The notes beneath the pieces were generated by a model. That model was not told the origin of the DNA. It ran no database searches and saw only the letters and a list, made by a program, of their open reading frames with translations. From Amaranthus tricolor (lineage: Eukaryota > Streptophyta > Magnoliopsida > Caryophyllales > Amaranthaceae), in contig NC_080058.1 in assembly GCF_026212465.1 (NCBI RefSeq), positions 14,646,207 through 14,710,206 of the forward strand: a stretch of DNA of 64,000 nucleotides, given 5' to 3'. A program made the position numbers and the translations under genes. The stretch's first letter is position 1. Each line of letters opens with the position of its first letter. Below are positions 47,251-60,530 of the stretch, one piece after another.

Positions 47251-48194
47251 ATGTGGTCGTTGTATTTATATTTTAAAATTTAAAAGTATTGATAAATATT
47301 TTGTTATAAGAACTTGAATGTTGGAAAGTTTTATATATTTATTTGCTCAATTAGCAAAACGTATTAGAAAATCCTTGTTAATTAAAAGCATTTAAATAGT
47401 TTTTGTACGAATGGTCAAAAATAGTATAATATTTTAAAAGACTTTTCTTGGAAAAAAAAAAATTATTTTGGGCCTAGATTCGGACCATAGACCCGCTAGA
47501 CCTTAAGGGTCTGTTCCGGGTCCAAATTTTTTATACCCTGTAGATCTGGTTCCAGTAAAAAAATTTGGGTCTGGATCTAGGTGTAGCTGGACCTGAACCA
47601 AATCCGACCCATGCCAATTCTTAACTGTGATTGACTGATTTTAAATATTAGTTTATTTGTTTTCTGATTTGCTTTGAGGTTTATACTATAATCGGATATG
47701 AATAAATTGTGTAAATATATAATTGACATAATCATTAATTATTTCCTGAATTAAAGAATTGCAATGTAGATATTTTTAATCCAATTAAATAATGACAAAT
47801 GACACAACCATTCTAAGTATGCCACTTGTTATTATACGTTAAACTTGACTAGTTTAGAAGTCTGTACAATGCAAAGAGTTTAGTATAGAGACATATATCC
47901 TAAATAAACTTTTCAAAGACTAATACAAAAAAAAAAAACTATTTAGTTTAAAATGTAAATATTTTAATAAAATAATTATTTTGATTAACAATATATAACT
48001 TACTTACTAAAATCTAACTTAGCTCTTAAATTTTACTAAAACATAGCTTTGATAATCTTCTAAAATTAAATCAAACAATATAAACTAACTATTAATGAAT
48101 AAATTGAGCACATTTTGAGTTAATTATTTTCAATTAATTTATTTGGTTTTAATCTTAACATAATTCAAATAATATTTAATGATTTAAATAAATA
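47251..48194. other. AT-rich interval with possible hAT-type end debris
   Basis: Between about 47465 and 47625 there are direct and inverted ggtctggatct, gacctgaacc and agacccgctagacc motifs typical of hAT subterminal regions or non-autonomous hAT elements. No exact ends or target duplication were found. The rest is AT-rich without a gene. Confidence 0.4.
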
Positions 48195-48690
48195 TATTTT
48201 TTAAAAACAATTTGTTACTTACGTGTATAAGACATTTTCTTGAAGCAATTAATATCTAAAAAACTCTTAGTTTGGTTTAAAGAAATTAATACAATGAAAT
48301 CCTTTAGATATTTATCTTATTTAGGTTTATATTTATTTAAGAAAATAAACTTTCATGCAATCAGTTTTAGCCTTATTAAAATAATACATTTGGCAAGGCT
48401 CTAATAAGTCACTACTTGTTATTTTTTAGGTCTTTTTATTAATATATTCATAATTAGGATGGCAATTTAAATCAATATATTTATCAAAAATAATTTTTTA
48501 CTTACGTATAAAATATTTTTTTCATAATTAATCTCTTTAAGATTGTTAGTTAGATATAAAGAATTAATGCAATAATATCTTTTACATACTTACCTTTTTT
48601 TAAAATACTTATCTAATTTAACTTTAAATTTATTTAGAAAAAAAAATTATCACGCAATCAATTGTAGTTCTATTAATAAAGTAAAGAGAA
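48195..48690. repeat. Diverged direct duplication, ~285 bp offset
   Basis: Matching blocks in the same order: aatttgttacttacgtgtat against aattttttacttacgtataa; aagaaattaatacaatgaaa against aaagaattaatgcaataata; catgcaatcagttttagcct against cacgcaatcaattgtagttc. The two copies are well diverged, so the duplication is old. Confidence 0.65.
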
Positions 48691-49276
48691 TTCAAGCATA
48701 CATAAAATATTTAGGTAATTTGATAAACAAGCAAATATGAAGATACTCCAATGTTTAAGCATTAAAGTGCTAGAAATAGTTAGATGTACAAACATAAAGG
48801 AAATGTAGAAACATCAATCAGAACAATCCCTTCTTCAAATACTTGAGATCTTCAAAGCCAAAACGAAACCATAATGATTTCTTCAATGCTCTTCAATCTT
48901 CATTGTAGAAACTTGGAATTAAAATATTACAAATTAGTAAGTATTCTAATAAGGGAATGCAAGTTATAACTTAGTTACAAACTACTACTTGCAAATACTA
49001 CGAAAAATGATGTAGAAATTACAGTAACTTTAAAACTAAGCTATAACCACTAAGCTTTTGGTACAATTCTAACTCAATTAAAGATTGTATTCTTGTTTAA
49101 TTCATTCATGAGGTACATGACTTATATTTATTCAGAATAAGTAAGATCCTAAAGGTTCTGAAAGTGAGGGTGAGATTCATGATCATTTTGAGAATCCTGA
49201 TTTTCATTGATAGAGTACGTTAACCAAGTAAGATCCTCACTAGTATTCTCCCCTTGAGAAGAAATTTAGTAGTAAT

Positions 49277-49278
<2 letters not shown>
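48691..49278. other. AT-rich interval without a gene
   Basis: No supportable reading frame. It ends at a pure T/A homopolymer block. Confidence 0.4.

Positions 49279-49330
<52 letters not shown>
49279..49330. repeat. Homopolymer switch: T39 followed by A13
   Basis: An uninterrupted run of 39 T is followed directly by 13 A. Two abutting poly-A/poly-T tails, or polymerase slippage at an assembly or sequencing boundary, could give this. The exact lengths are unreliable in any assembly. Confidence 0.9.
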
Positions 49331-49599
49331 CCCAATCCATATTATTCTACATTTTTTTACAAACAAGATCAAAACATCTATAATCTTTTTGATCTTTTCC
49401 ATACCTAATAAAAACACATTTAACAACTCTCCGTACAAGTTTAATTCATATTTGTTTACGAAGATTAACATTGACTACACACCTAAAAACCCTTGGTGGA
49501 ACATAATGATTTTGAAAAATCAAAATATGATTTTTAAGGGTACTAAGAGAAGTTTTAAAATTAAGTTTTTTGTAGGAAGACGATTAGTAAGATAGTTGG

Positions 49600-50467
49600 C
49601 TGTAGCAATAGATTCATGCCCAACAATGACCAATATGCATTTCAATCATAAGGGCTCAAATTGTAAGAATGTAGATGCGTAAAGCGGAATTGCAAGAAAC
49701 TATTTCTTAATATCTAAACAGAATCACATTCATATTATAATATGAATTATCAAATATAGAAGAACATCATACCCTTCATGCACGAATTCCAGGTCATATA
49801 ATCGAGTATGAAATATACCAATAATAGAGATAATAGAACGTCAAATGTTGTTTCTCTAATGTTGGTCCACAAGCATCGAACAGATCACCACGCATGCTAG
49901 TGTGTAATAAGAAAAACCCCTTTTCTCATTACTTTTTAGGTGGAGAACATGAGTGTGTAAAGAATACTAGAAATGATAATGTTTATGTAAAAGATGAACA
50001 AAATGCACTTATTTATACACCATGTATCACCTCCTCATATATCATTACATGTAACCTTTACATGTCTTAATGTTGATAAATAATGTTTGTTTTAATTCCT
50101 AATTAAAACACCCAATTAACCACTAGTAACTCTTCACATTTCAAGTAATACTTATGATGATTAAGTGCATGCTTTAATTCACAATTAAACATATAATCAA
50201 TTTATGTATAACTCGTCATACTTTAAGTATCCAATAAGCATCTTATGTTCTTGGTGTAAATATATATCCGATTGATTAGTTATATGTGTGACCTCATAAG
50301 ACCTGATTATAATAGTAGTAAATTAATCATATTAGATACAAATCATAGTTGGTTTCTAGCAAAAAACTATGACCACCTAAAAAAATCGAATGTATTTGAT
50401 CTCTATAATTTGTCTCATTTATATATAGTAATTACATTTGATCAAAGGACACTAATTCCCTTCAATC
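49600..50467 (-). mobile_element. Probable 3' LTR of the decayed Copia element
   Basis: On the minus strand the purine tract acaagtgggagat stands at about 50480-50468 and is followed by ttgaagggaattagtgtcc, the start expected of a plant Ale/Retrofit-like Copia LTR. The far end near 49600 is not resolved. Includes acatgtaacctttacatg and similar short palindromes. Confidence 0.55.
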
Positions 50468-50529
50468 TCCCACTTGTCCTTGAACAAGTGTGTAACCTTA
50501 AATTCCTTAAGTCACTTAATGTCAATTTG

Positions 50530-53500
50530 ATAGCATAATATCGACTCACGTCATCTATACTAACGTTGAAATTTATTTCTTGAAATATGAGTTTAAACTG
50601 TCGAAACAAACGATCAACTCTTTAATCCATTTGAGCACGACCATGCATTTTCAGTTTTAACTCTTCAAGAGGCCAAAGACACCAGTCCCAATTAAGAGGA
50701 GGACTTATCCAGTCTTGTATAACTAAAACTCTCGGCCACTTAATGTTTAGCAAACATGTGCATTCCCTTTATAGCCTCCTTTTACGGCATGACGTTTGAG
50801 AATGTCAAGAGATTACTAATTATTATATGAGATTATTGTCATACTCATGTCAAAGGAATCCACTCAATATAAAAATGAAATTCTCCAAACATTTTTAAAG
50901 AACATCAAGTAGGTCAGTCCAATATGTATCTCTATACATACCTACGTAAATGACTAGACATCTTTATGTCTCTATAGCCCATGAAACTGCGTTATCAATC
51001 AACTTACAATTAGTCCACAAGGAAATCATTTATGTCCAGCTTAATGATTTTGACTAGGTACAAAAAATATTTTAATTAACTTCGGTTCACATATAGGGTT
51101 TCGTTTATCAAATTATGTATTTGACAAAATTATCGAATGTTATAAAATATTTTGGACATTTTATTTAATACAAAACCTAGATTAAATAAGAATAATAATT
51201 TTATTGATAAACATAGACCAACACATCAAAGTGCTTTAACTTTGTGACTAAATGTATAATAATAAAATAATACACAACTAAAACAACTCTCCTATATGTT
51301 TTAGCTCAAAAGTCTTGTACAACTCTTTATACTTGAGTTAGGACTATGGTTTAGTTAGTGGTTATAATCCAATAGAATTTTGCATACTTTCAAGTTTACT
51401 TAACTTCAATTGTAGAATTTTCCATAATGCCATGTTTGAAACTCTTTAAAACTAACATCTCTTTCAAGGTAAAGGTGGTAGCCCGATAATGATCAAAATC
51501 GCCTTTATCTTTTAGAAGCTAGCATATGTGTAATGTTTACACTCTTATTCAAACACATTTATCAAACTAAAACCTTATCTTTTAGTCCTATTAAGGTACT
51601 ACAAGATGTTCTTAATCATCGACCTATGGTCAATATAAGGGAATGAGTAGTTTCTTCTCGTCATACTCAAAGCATAAATGAATTCTAGTCAAGTACATAC
51701 CATAGATGATGGATTTAATGGCCAAAACACATGAAATCTTAATCATCCTCTTAAGCTCAACATATATTATTCGACATTGTTTCTTACTAAGAGAAATGCA
51801 TGAGACATTAGTTTGGAAACACTTCTTAAAGTTATCCATTATAACTTATCAAAGATATTATCAACATAAGCTCTTAGAAAGAGTTCAATCATCTATCTCA
51901 ATCTATCTCCATAGATTTGGATGCCCAAAATGTACGAAGCCTCTTTAAAATATTTTATAGAAGAACAACTACTCAATCAAGCCTTATACAGTCTCGAACA
52001 TCGATGCATTGTTTCTTATAATCAATATGTCATCCACATACAATACTAAAAAAACAACAAAACTCACACTAACATTCTGGTATACACAAGACTCTTTCGA
52101 ATTTCAGAAGATACAAAACTATTTTGTTTACCTCTTCAATATAAATAATCCTGCTCCTAGATGTTTACTTCAATTCACGAATGAACTCTAAATCCTACAT
52201 ATCTTCCTTGAGCTTTTAGAATGTACAAAAGAATTAGTTCGTGTCATAATATACACATCCTCTTCTAAGTCACCATTTAGAATGTTGGTATTAACATTCA
52301 TTTGTCTAATCTCGTATTCATAATACAAGGTTATTTCTAGGATAATCCTAATGGTTTAAGCATAGTTGTTTACAAAAAATCCTTGTCACTACAAATAATA
52401 TGAAGTTCGCTTGAACCTTTTGCCACCAATTGTGCTTAGTAGACAACAAATTCGTCATTCCTGTAGTATTTATCATATAAATACACTTGTACTCGATACG
52501 CACCTTCATTTAAGTCTTCATCTTATAAATAAACTTAAACTCAATGGGTCTAGAAACTTCGAACAAGTCAACCAAGTTAAAAACTTATAGGTCATACATG
52601 GATTCCATTTCAGATTTGATGGCTCCAAGCCATTTGTCGAAGTAGGATTTTCCATCGCTGTTACGTAGGTTGTAGGCTCCTATTTATCTAATAAGGACTT
52701 CATGACTTTCACGAATTTGTTAACCATTCATAGGGTTCCCTTTTGAAGTTTTATTCTTCCTACTAGTCCTACAAATTGGGACAATCACATTAACGTATAC
52801 AACCAGAGGTAGTACAATACATAAGCACCCACTAGAGAAGCAATCTTTCCCACTAAAGGAGAAATTTGTGATTGATCATCTTAAAATCCTTCAAGATAAA
52901 TTTTTTTTTCCTACTTCACTTTGAGAAATACACTTTCTTTCTAAAAAGACACCTTCACAAACCAAAACATTTTTTCTTACTAGGGATGTAGAAGTAATAT
53001 CCCTTGTCAGATTTAGCATGAAGTTTACCGGACAGTAAACATTTTACATTTGCTTAACAACCCTAAATCTTTATCTTAGGATCTCTTCCAATCAATAACT
53101 AATATGGGGTTGTATCAACAGCTTTGGATGAAGTGTGATTTTAAAATATGAACAACAATAAAATTGTATTATTCCAAAATTAAACGGAAAACTTGACTAA
53201 AGCTCATCATCGAATGAACCATATCTAATAAGGTTTAAATTCTTCTCTTGATCACATCATTCATATGAGATATTTTAGACGAAGTTCGTCATGAAACATT
53301 TTCACATCTCTTTGATAATTAACAAGTTCTTGACTCAAATATTTATTACGTTGATCTCGTGCCTAAATTATCTTGTCAAGATGATTCCATACTTCATTAT
53401 AAAACTATTTGAACTTTTCAAAAGACTTCACCTTATTAAATTGATACATCAATATGTACTTAAATCAACAATATTTGTTTCGAGGTACTCATATCTTCCT

Positions 53501-53880
53501 TGGCCGAGTTATTCATAGAGTATATACATCTGAATGTATTAGTCCTAATAAATCTCTAGCTCGTTCACCATATCAATAAATGATAATTTAGTCATTATTC
53601 TAACCAAACAAGATTCACATATCCCATAAGATTTAAAATCAAATGAGTGTAGTACTCCATCTTAATGGAGTCGTTTAACATGTTTTCAATTTACTTATTC
53701 AAATGACAATGCCAAAGATATGTATGATTAGAATCCATTGATTTTAGTCGTTTAGAATTGTCAATATGATAGTTTTGTTTATCTTATATGTAACGACACA
53801 TCTTATCGTTGACTGAGTAAACAGGTTCATCACGGGGTTTACTTCCCAAGAAACTCAAATCTAATTTCCAAAACTTTGTG
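50530..53880 (-). pseudogene. Copia (Ty1-copia) polyprotein, heavily decayed: gag_pre-integrase to RNase H
   Basis: The minus strand shows the Ty1-copia order in broken frames. Near 53720 it reads HTYLWHCHLNK (gag_pre-integrase), then a CESCL-like block and the integrase start. Near 52640 WLEAIKSEMESMYDL and WWQKVQA mark the start of the reverse transcriptase. Near 51950-51690 come EASYILGIQIYGDR, then LSKKQCRIIYVELKRMIKIS with CVLAIKSIIYGM, the link to RNase H. Stops and frame changes occur every few dozen codons, so this is the oldest retroelement in the window by appearance. The upstream gag and protease are missing because the Gypsy LTR begins at 53910. Confidence 0.8.
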
Positions 53881-53909
53881 CAAAGGGATCGCCAGTTCTA
53901 TGACATTGC

Positions 53910-56210
53910 TGTATTAGCTAATAATCAAACCAAACATCTAACTAAAACACAAAGTAATCATAAAAGTCTCCATTAAAGTCCAACATAACCAATACAGTCT
54001 AAACTAATATACAATTACCAAACCCTAATACAAAACTAAAAAATTCTAATGTGCTCTACTCAATATAACATCCTTGGAACTCTAATCAACTCCGCTAACC
54101 CATCGTTCTCAACCGGTTTCAGTCTGTAAAACAAACTAAAAGTTGGAAACAATAGAGGATCAGATTAAACTGAATGAGAAGTAACAATCCAAAACAATAA
54201 AACACAGTAATTCAAAACAAAGGTTTAAAAGCAACATTAGTTTCCTAGATCTATGTGCGCACAGGGAGTCTAGTTTGAGAGGTGTCCTATAGCTCTCGGG
54301 TGAAGCTAGTCAATATCTGAATGACAACTCGCCTCAAAAACAGGGAGTAGGGAACAATGTTCCTCAACTCCGTCAATGACCAGCTCGCAAGCCCGATCCA
54401 TTGATCATATCATAATATCAACATAAGCAATCACAACAACATTTGTCTTAATTATTTTTAATTTCAAAAGAGCTTTAGTGAAAAGTTTATTTCCAAGAAT
54501 GTGGTCTGGCCAGACCCCTTTTAGGGACTGTTACTACACCAATGACGCTTCAAGAAGCTAAGGTCGTTTCTTCGCGATCACTAGAAAGGTTCCTCGATGA
54601 CGTCGCCTCGAAGCATAACAAATATAACATCACAACAAAGCGTTCGATACTAAAAACTAGGTCCATATAACTCATTGCATCTCCTCCTATGACCGCATCA
54701 TATTGCATCTCCTCCTACGATCGCATCTTAGTTCCAACTTCTATTCTAATATTTCTAATTTCAAAGATTGCGCAAGTTCTATCTCCAATCCGCAATCTAT
54801 CATCAAAATATTATAACCATGCTTTAGACTAGCTTACACTCTTGTAAAGATCATACATCTCCAAAACTTCCTTTGTATTTCCAATTCAAACACTTCTATG
54901 TTCTTCTAAACTCAAAACCAAGAATATTTAAAAGAATCCAAGAAACAAAAACAAGAATAACAAAATATCCAATTAGAAAAACACAGCTAATCTATCCAAT
55001 TAACTAATGATTTTCATAAGAACTCTAGATTCTTTTAAGAACATCCAATCATTCAACATTTTCCCATTACCATAATTTTTTAAACTAATATCATGATTTC
55101 CAACAATATATCTCAAGGTCTTCATTTTCACTATTCTAGTCTCTACTACAAGATCCATATCTTCCAATTAAACAACATGTCCAAGAATGCTAACTAATCA
55201 AAAAAAAGTCATTAGAGTAGTCTCCTACTAAAATTATAATCCACACTTAAATTCTCATCATCACATAACTTACTAGTAACACATTTCCCATAAATTTCTT
55301 AATTAAGAACTCATCTCATTAATTTATATAAATTTCAAGATTCATCAATATTTAGGGCTTAATACATGGTAAAGGAATATGCAAGTGAAAGTATATCAAT
55401 GAAACTAACCTTTATATGAATAAGATCATAATTATTTAAGAAAAGAAGAAAAAGAAATAAGAAGGATTACCTTCTGTTTGCAGCATCAAGAAACGAAAAA
55501 AAAATCGAATTCAATGCTTGATTTTCGGCTTGGATTTCGATGCTTAAATAGACAAGACCAAATCTCACTCACTCCCCCCCCCCCCATTTCGGCAGAATTT
55601 CGAAGGACTTGGAAGGCAAATCGATCGGTGCTTTATGAATTCTCCTTCAATGGAGGAAAATAACCACAAAATGTTGATGTTACTTAAAAATCCAACCAAA
55701 GATGGCTAGCGTTCGAAATCAGAGAACCATGAAGATGAATGTTACAAATATGCTCGAAATTTAATGAAAGAAGGGGAAACTATACCTGATGTTGTTCTTT
55801 GTGTATTACTTCCAATAATCAGAGGGAAAAAATAGGTTTTGTTCTTCGAAAATCAGAATCAAGGAGCAAGAACCATTGTTGTACTTCCTTCGAAAATCGA
55901 AGACAGAGAAGACGGCGACCAATTGTTGTTCTTTTTGCGAAAATCAGAGGAAGAATTCAGGGGAAGATTGCAAAAGAAATCAGAGGAAGAAGAAATCGGA
56001 GGAAGAAGATGAATATCCGATTTTTTCTTTTGGTTCCATCGAGTGAGAGAGGAAGAAAGGTTTTGGTATTTTTAATCAAATTAAAAGAAAGGAAAAGAGA
56101 AAAGAAATTAAGTTTAGAATATATTTATAATATGTATATTTAACGTCATTCTCGTACTAGAAATTCTCTTAAATTCACTCGTCTTAATAATTAATTTCTC
56201 AAATATTACA
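53910..56210 (-). mobile_element. 3' LTR of a Gypsy chromovirus (Tekay-like), about 2.3 kb
   Basis: On the minus strand the LTR begins TGTAATATTTGAGAAATT at 56210, right after the purine-rich ttcaagttgggtagaa, and ends TTATTAGCTAATACA at 53910. It directly follows, in the minus-strand direction, the chromodomain end of a Gypsy polyprotein, so it is the 3' LTR. Non-coding; the Lys/Arg-rich frame at 55799-56143 is an artefact. The left end abuts the decayed Copia, which it interrupts. No second LTR is present because the upstream part of the element is lost at about 57110. Confidence 0.68.
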
Positions 56211-56399
56211 TTCTACCCAACTTGAAATGAACTTCGTACTCAAAGTTAAACTAAGTCTCAAGTATATACTCAAATATCCAGCTAACATATATATCGTAAA
56301 GCTATGTTACCCAATTTCTCATACTCTATGCATTGTAAGAATCTATATTACACGACTAACAACGTGAACCAACTAAACTTTAAGGCCTAGGATTGGTAA

Positions 56400-57110
56400 G
56401 ACCTAGTCCTATTCCGAAATCTTATGATTCTAGCCAACTCAGAATAAAGTTCCTCCTCGAACTTAACTCACTAAAACTAAGAAGATGCAATAGCTATAAA
56501 GCGATAAACATAGAAATACGTAAGCAAAAAACCAGGGATAATCGTGTCTCACCTCCCACGTGGCTTCTTCGGTAACATGATTAGACCATAGCACCTTCAC
56601 AAGTGCTACACTACCCTGACGTGCATCACGCGTCTCCCTATCTAGAATCTGAACGGGAGTCTCCTCATAGTACAAGGTGTCATCCATTGTTAACTGTTCA
56701 AGCTGTAGAACGTGTGTGTCGTCCCTGATGTAATGTCTCAGCTGGGATACGTGAAACACGTCATGTACTTGGTCAATACACGCAGGTAAAGCAAGTTGAT
56801 AATCGATAAGCTACTTCGCTTATCCGCTCAAGGATTTCATAAGGTCCAATGAATCTTGGATTGAGCTTAACTTTCCTCCCAAACCTCATCACACCTATAG
56901 TTGGTGAAACTCGAAGAAAGACTTTATCTCCAACTTGAAACTCAAGAGGTCGACGTCGTTGATCTACATAACTCTTTTGCCTATCGTGAGCTGCTTTCAT
57001 CCTCTTGCGTATCAATTAGATTTGTTCGATCATCTCCTGAATCAAATGCGGTCCCACGTGGAGATTGATAGGAGATCGAATATTCTCTTGGGGTGAATAG
57101 AGAGTATGCC
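56400..57110 (-). pseudogene. Gypsy chromovirus integrase tail and chromodomain
   Basis: The minus strand from about 57090 reads INLHVGPHLIQEMIEQI, then IRKRMKAAHDRQKSYVDQRR, EFQVGDKVFLRVSPTIGVMR and KLNPRFIGPYEILERISEVA, the integrase C-terminal (GPY/F-type) module. After one frame change it reads FHVSQLRHYIRDDTHVLQLE, VQILDRETRDARQGSVALVK and VLWSNHVTEEATWEVRHDYP, a non-canonical chromodomain of plant Tekay/Del chromoviruses, which directs integration to heterochromatin. The 5' part of pol is absent. The coding end is about 200 bp from the LTR start. Confidence 0.88.
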
Positions 57111-57681
57111 CGTTGAAATTTTTTTTCTAGAAAGTAAGCTCAAGAGCTTGACAGACCTTTCAAAACCGTTTTCTGGAACACTTTAAGGTCGATTGATAGA
57201 TATATGAAATATGTGCGAAAATAAACTTAAACAAAAACAAGGGATTTGTTAACGAGGTTCAGCTACAGATAGCCTACTCTCCCCGCCTATTGGTTCTCTT
57301 CCAACACGTAGGATTCAATGCCTTTTATTAATGAACTTTAAGACAACTTAAAAGATCTCTCTATCTTCTCTCACCACGTTCTTCCCCTCAAATAACGTCT
57401 TAAAAGCTCCCTCAATAAAAGTACAGATCCCAATCTAACAAAAGAGATAATAAATTTGAATACTTTACAAAATATGCCAAGCTTAGGCGTATTTAACAAT
57501 GAAAGTTCTAACTCTTTTTAACTCTAAAACCTATTAAAAATGAAAGAGTTGGATGAATTAAGTTTTTACGACACTTTATGAAATGTTAGATCTTAATTCA
57601 ATAAGAGAGAATTATAAGAAGTATTGCTGGTGTTGTAGTTGTTGTATGTAACTTAATCTTGAATGAAGCCTCATATCAATA
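57111..57681 (-). repeat. Copia-LTR-like segment, copy B, shared with 35530-36010
   Basis: Same ordered blocks as copy A (gggatttgttaacgaggttc, ccttttattaatga, ctctctatcttctctcacca, cttgaatgaagcctcatatc). It interrupts the Gypsy integrase region at about 57110 and ends at the AT array. Minus orientation is inferred from the position of the poly-A-like and U5-like parts. Confidence 0.65.
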
Positions 57682-59452
<1,771 letters not shown>

Positions 59453-59454
59453 AT

Positions 59455-59466
59455 TGGTATCAAAGC
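59455..59466 (+). promoter_or_regulatory. SIRE primer-binding site, tRNA-Met type
   Basis: tggtatcaaagc, two bases after the LTR, matches the complement of plant tRNA-Met 3' end with one mismatch (a for g at position 9). Confidence 0.85.
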
Positions 59467-59529
59467 CCTGTTCCCAGTAGATCAGGAAACCCTGAGGGCA
59501 GATTCTGGTGTTCCCGAAAATGTCAATTA

Positions 59530-60530
59530 TGAACGAGCGAATGGAAGAAGGTTATTCTACTCAAAGACCGCCCATGTTCGATGGAAAAATTCTATACATA
59601 ATGGAAGAATAGGATGGAGATTTTCATCAAAGCGGAAAATTATCAAGTTTGGAGAGACATCGAAATTGGAGATTTTGAGGTAACCATTACTAACTCCAAT
59701 CATGAAATTGCTCCCAAACCCAAACCGTATTTGAAAAAAGAAGATTTTCAAAAGGTAGAAATTAATGCCTTTGCCATAAAGCAGGTATGTTCTTCTAACT
59801 CATTTTTTTGTCCATCCATCCAAATTGAGTAAAAATAAATTAATAGAGTTGCTAAAGGAGACACAAATTAAACTTGAAAATTGCAATGTTAAGTGTCTCC
59901 AATTAGAAAAGGAACTCAAGGTAAGCAAAGACCATGTCTCCTATATAAACACCTTTAGATATGATGTCCAAAACAGATTTTTCGGTTTGTTGGACCTAAA
60001 CATAATCCTAAAGGAAAGTATGGAGAGAATTAAAAAGGAAAATGTTATTCTTAATATTGAGTTGTCGCAATAGAAATTATTAGGCTTGAATAAAGAATTG
60101 AATGATGCATCTACTAAAGATATGTGCAATGATTTTCAAAATTTAAAGTTTGAATCTAGAACCTAACCGTAACAATAATGATAAACTTGAATTAAATTCA
60201 AGAGAAAAAGGAAAATCAAAATTACTCCCAAATGGATTCAAGATGCCAAAAGTAAAAATTCAAAAGGCCTAAATTACTTTAAGAATAACAAGAAGAAAAA
60301 GGCTTACGTTGATCTCCCTAGAGACAGAATCTGTTCCTTCTGTGGAGGAACTGGCCATCTGAAGGACCAGTGAACCAAAAGGGAACAGTACACTGTCTCC
60401 AACAGAAATAATGTCGATAACGTTTGGACGAAGAAAACAGATTCTTGTAAAATCGACAAGGAACCCAAGACAGCATGGGTTCCTGTAACTAACAATTATT
60501 TCTTTCAGGTCCAAGTGAGGGGGAACAGCT
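59530..60530 (+). pseudogene. SIRE gag remnant with internal deletion, coiled coil and zinc knuckle
   Basis: The start region reads NERMEEGYSTQRPPMFDGK, then after a frame change WKNRMEIFIKAENYQVWRDI, the conserved gag head of SIRE elements, down to NAFAIKQ near 59784. It then jumps to a coiled-coil segment (KLIELLKETQIKLENCNVKC at 59840), omitting most of the usual gag core. The zinc knuckle near 60330 reads CSFCGGTGHLKDQ followed by TGA where the last Cys of the CCHC finger should be. Gag packages the element RNA. Missing core, frame changes and the altered knuckle make it non-functional. Confidence 0.82.

Noticed and set aside
55799..56143. Lys/Arg-rich 114-residue open frame
   Set aside because: It lies in the Gypsy LTR on the strand opposite to the element and is compositionally biased.
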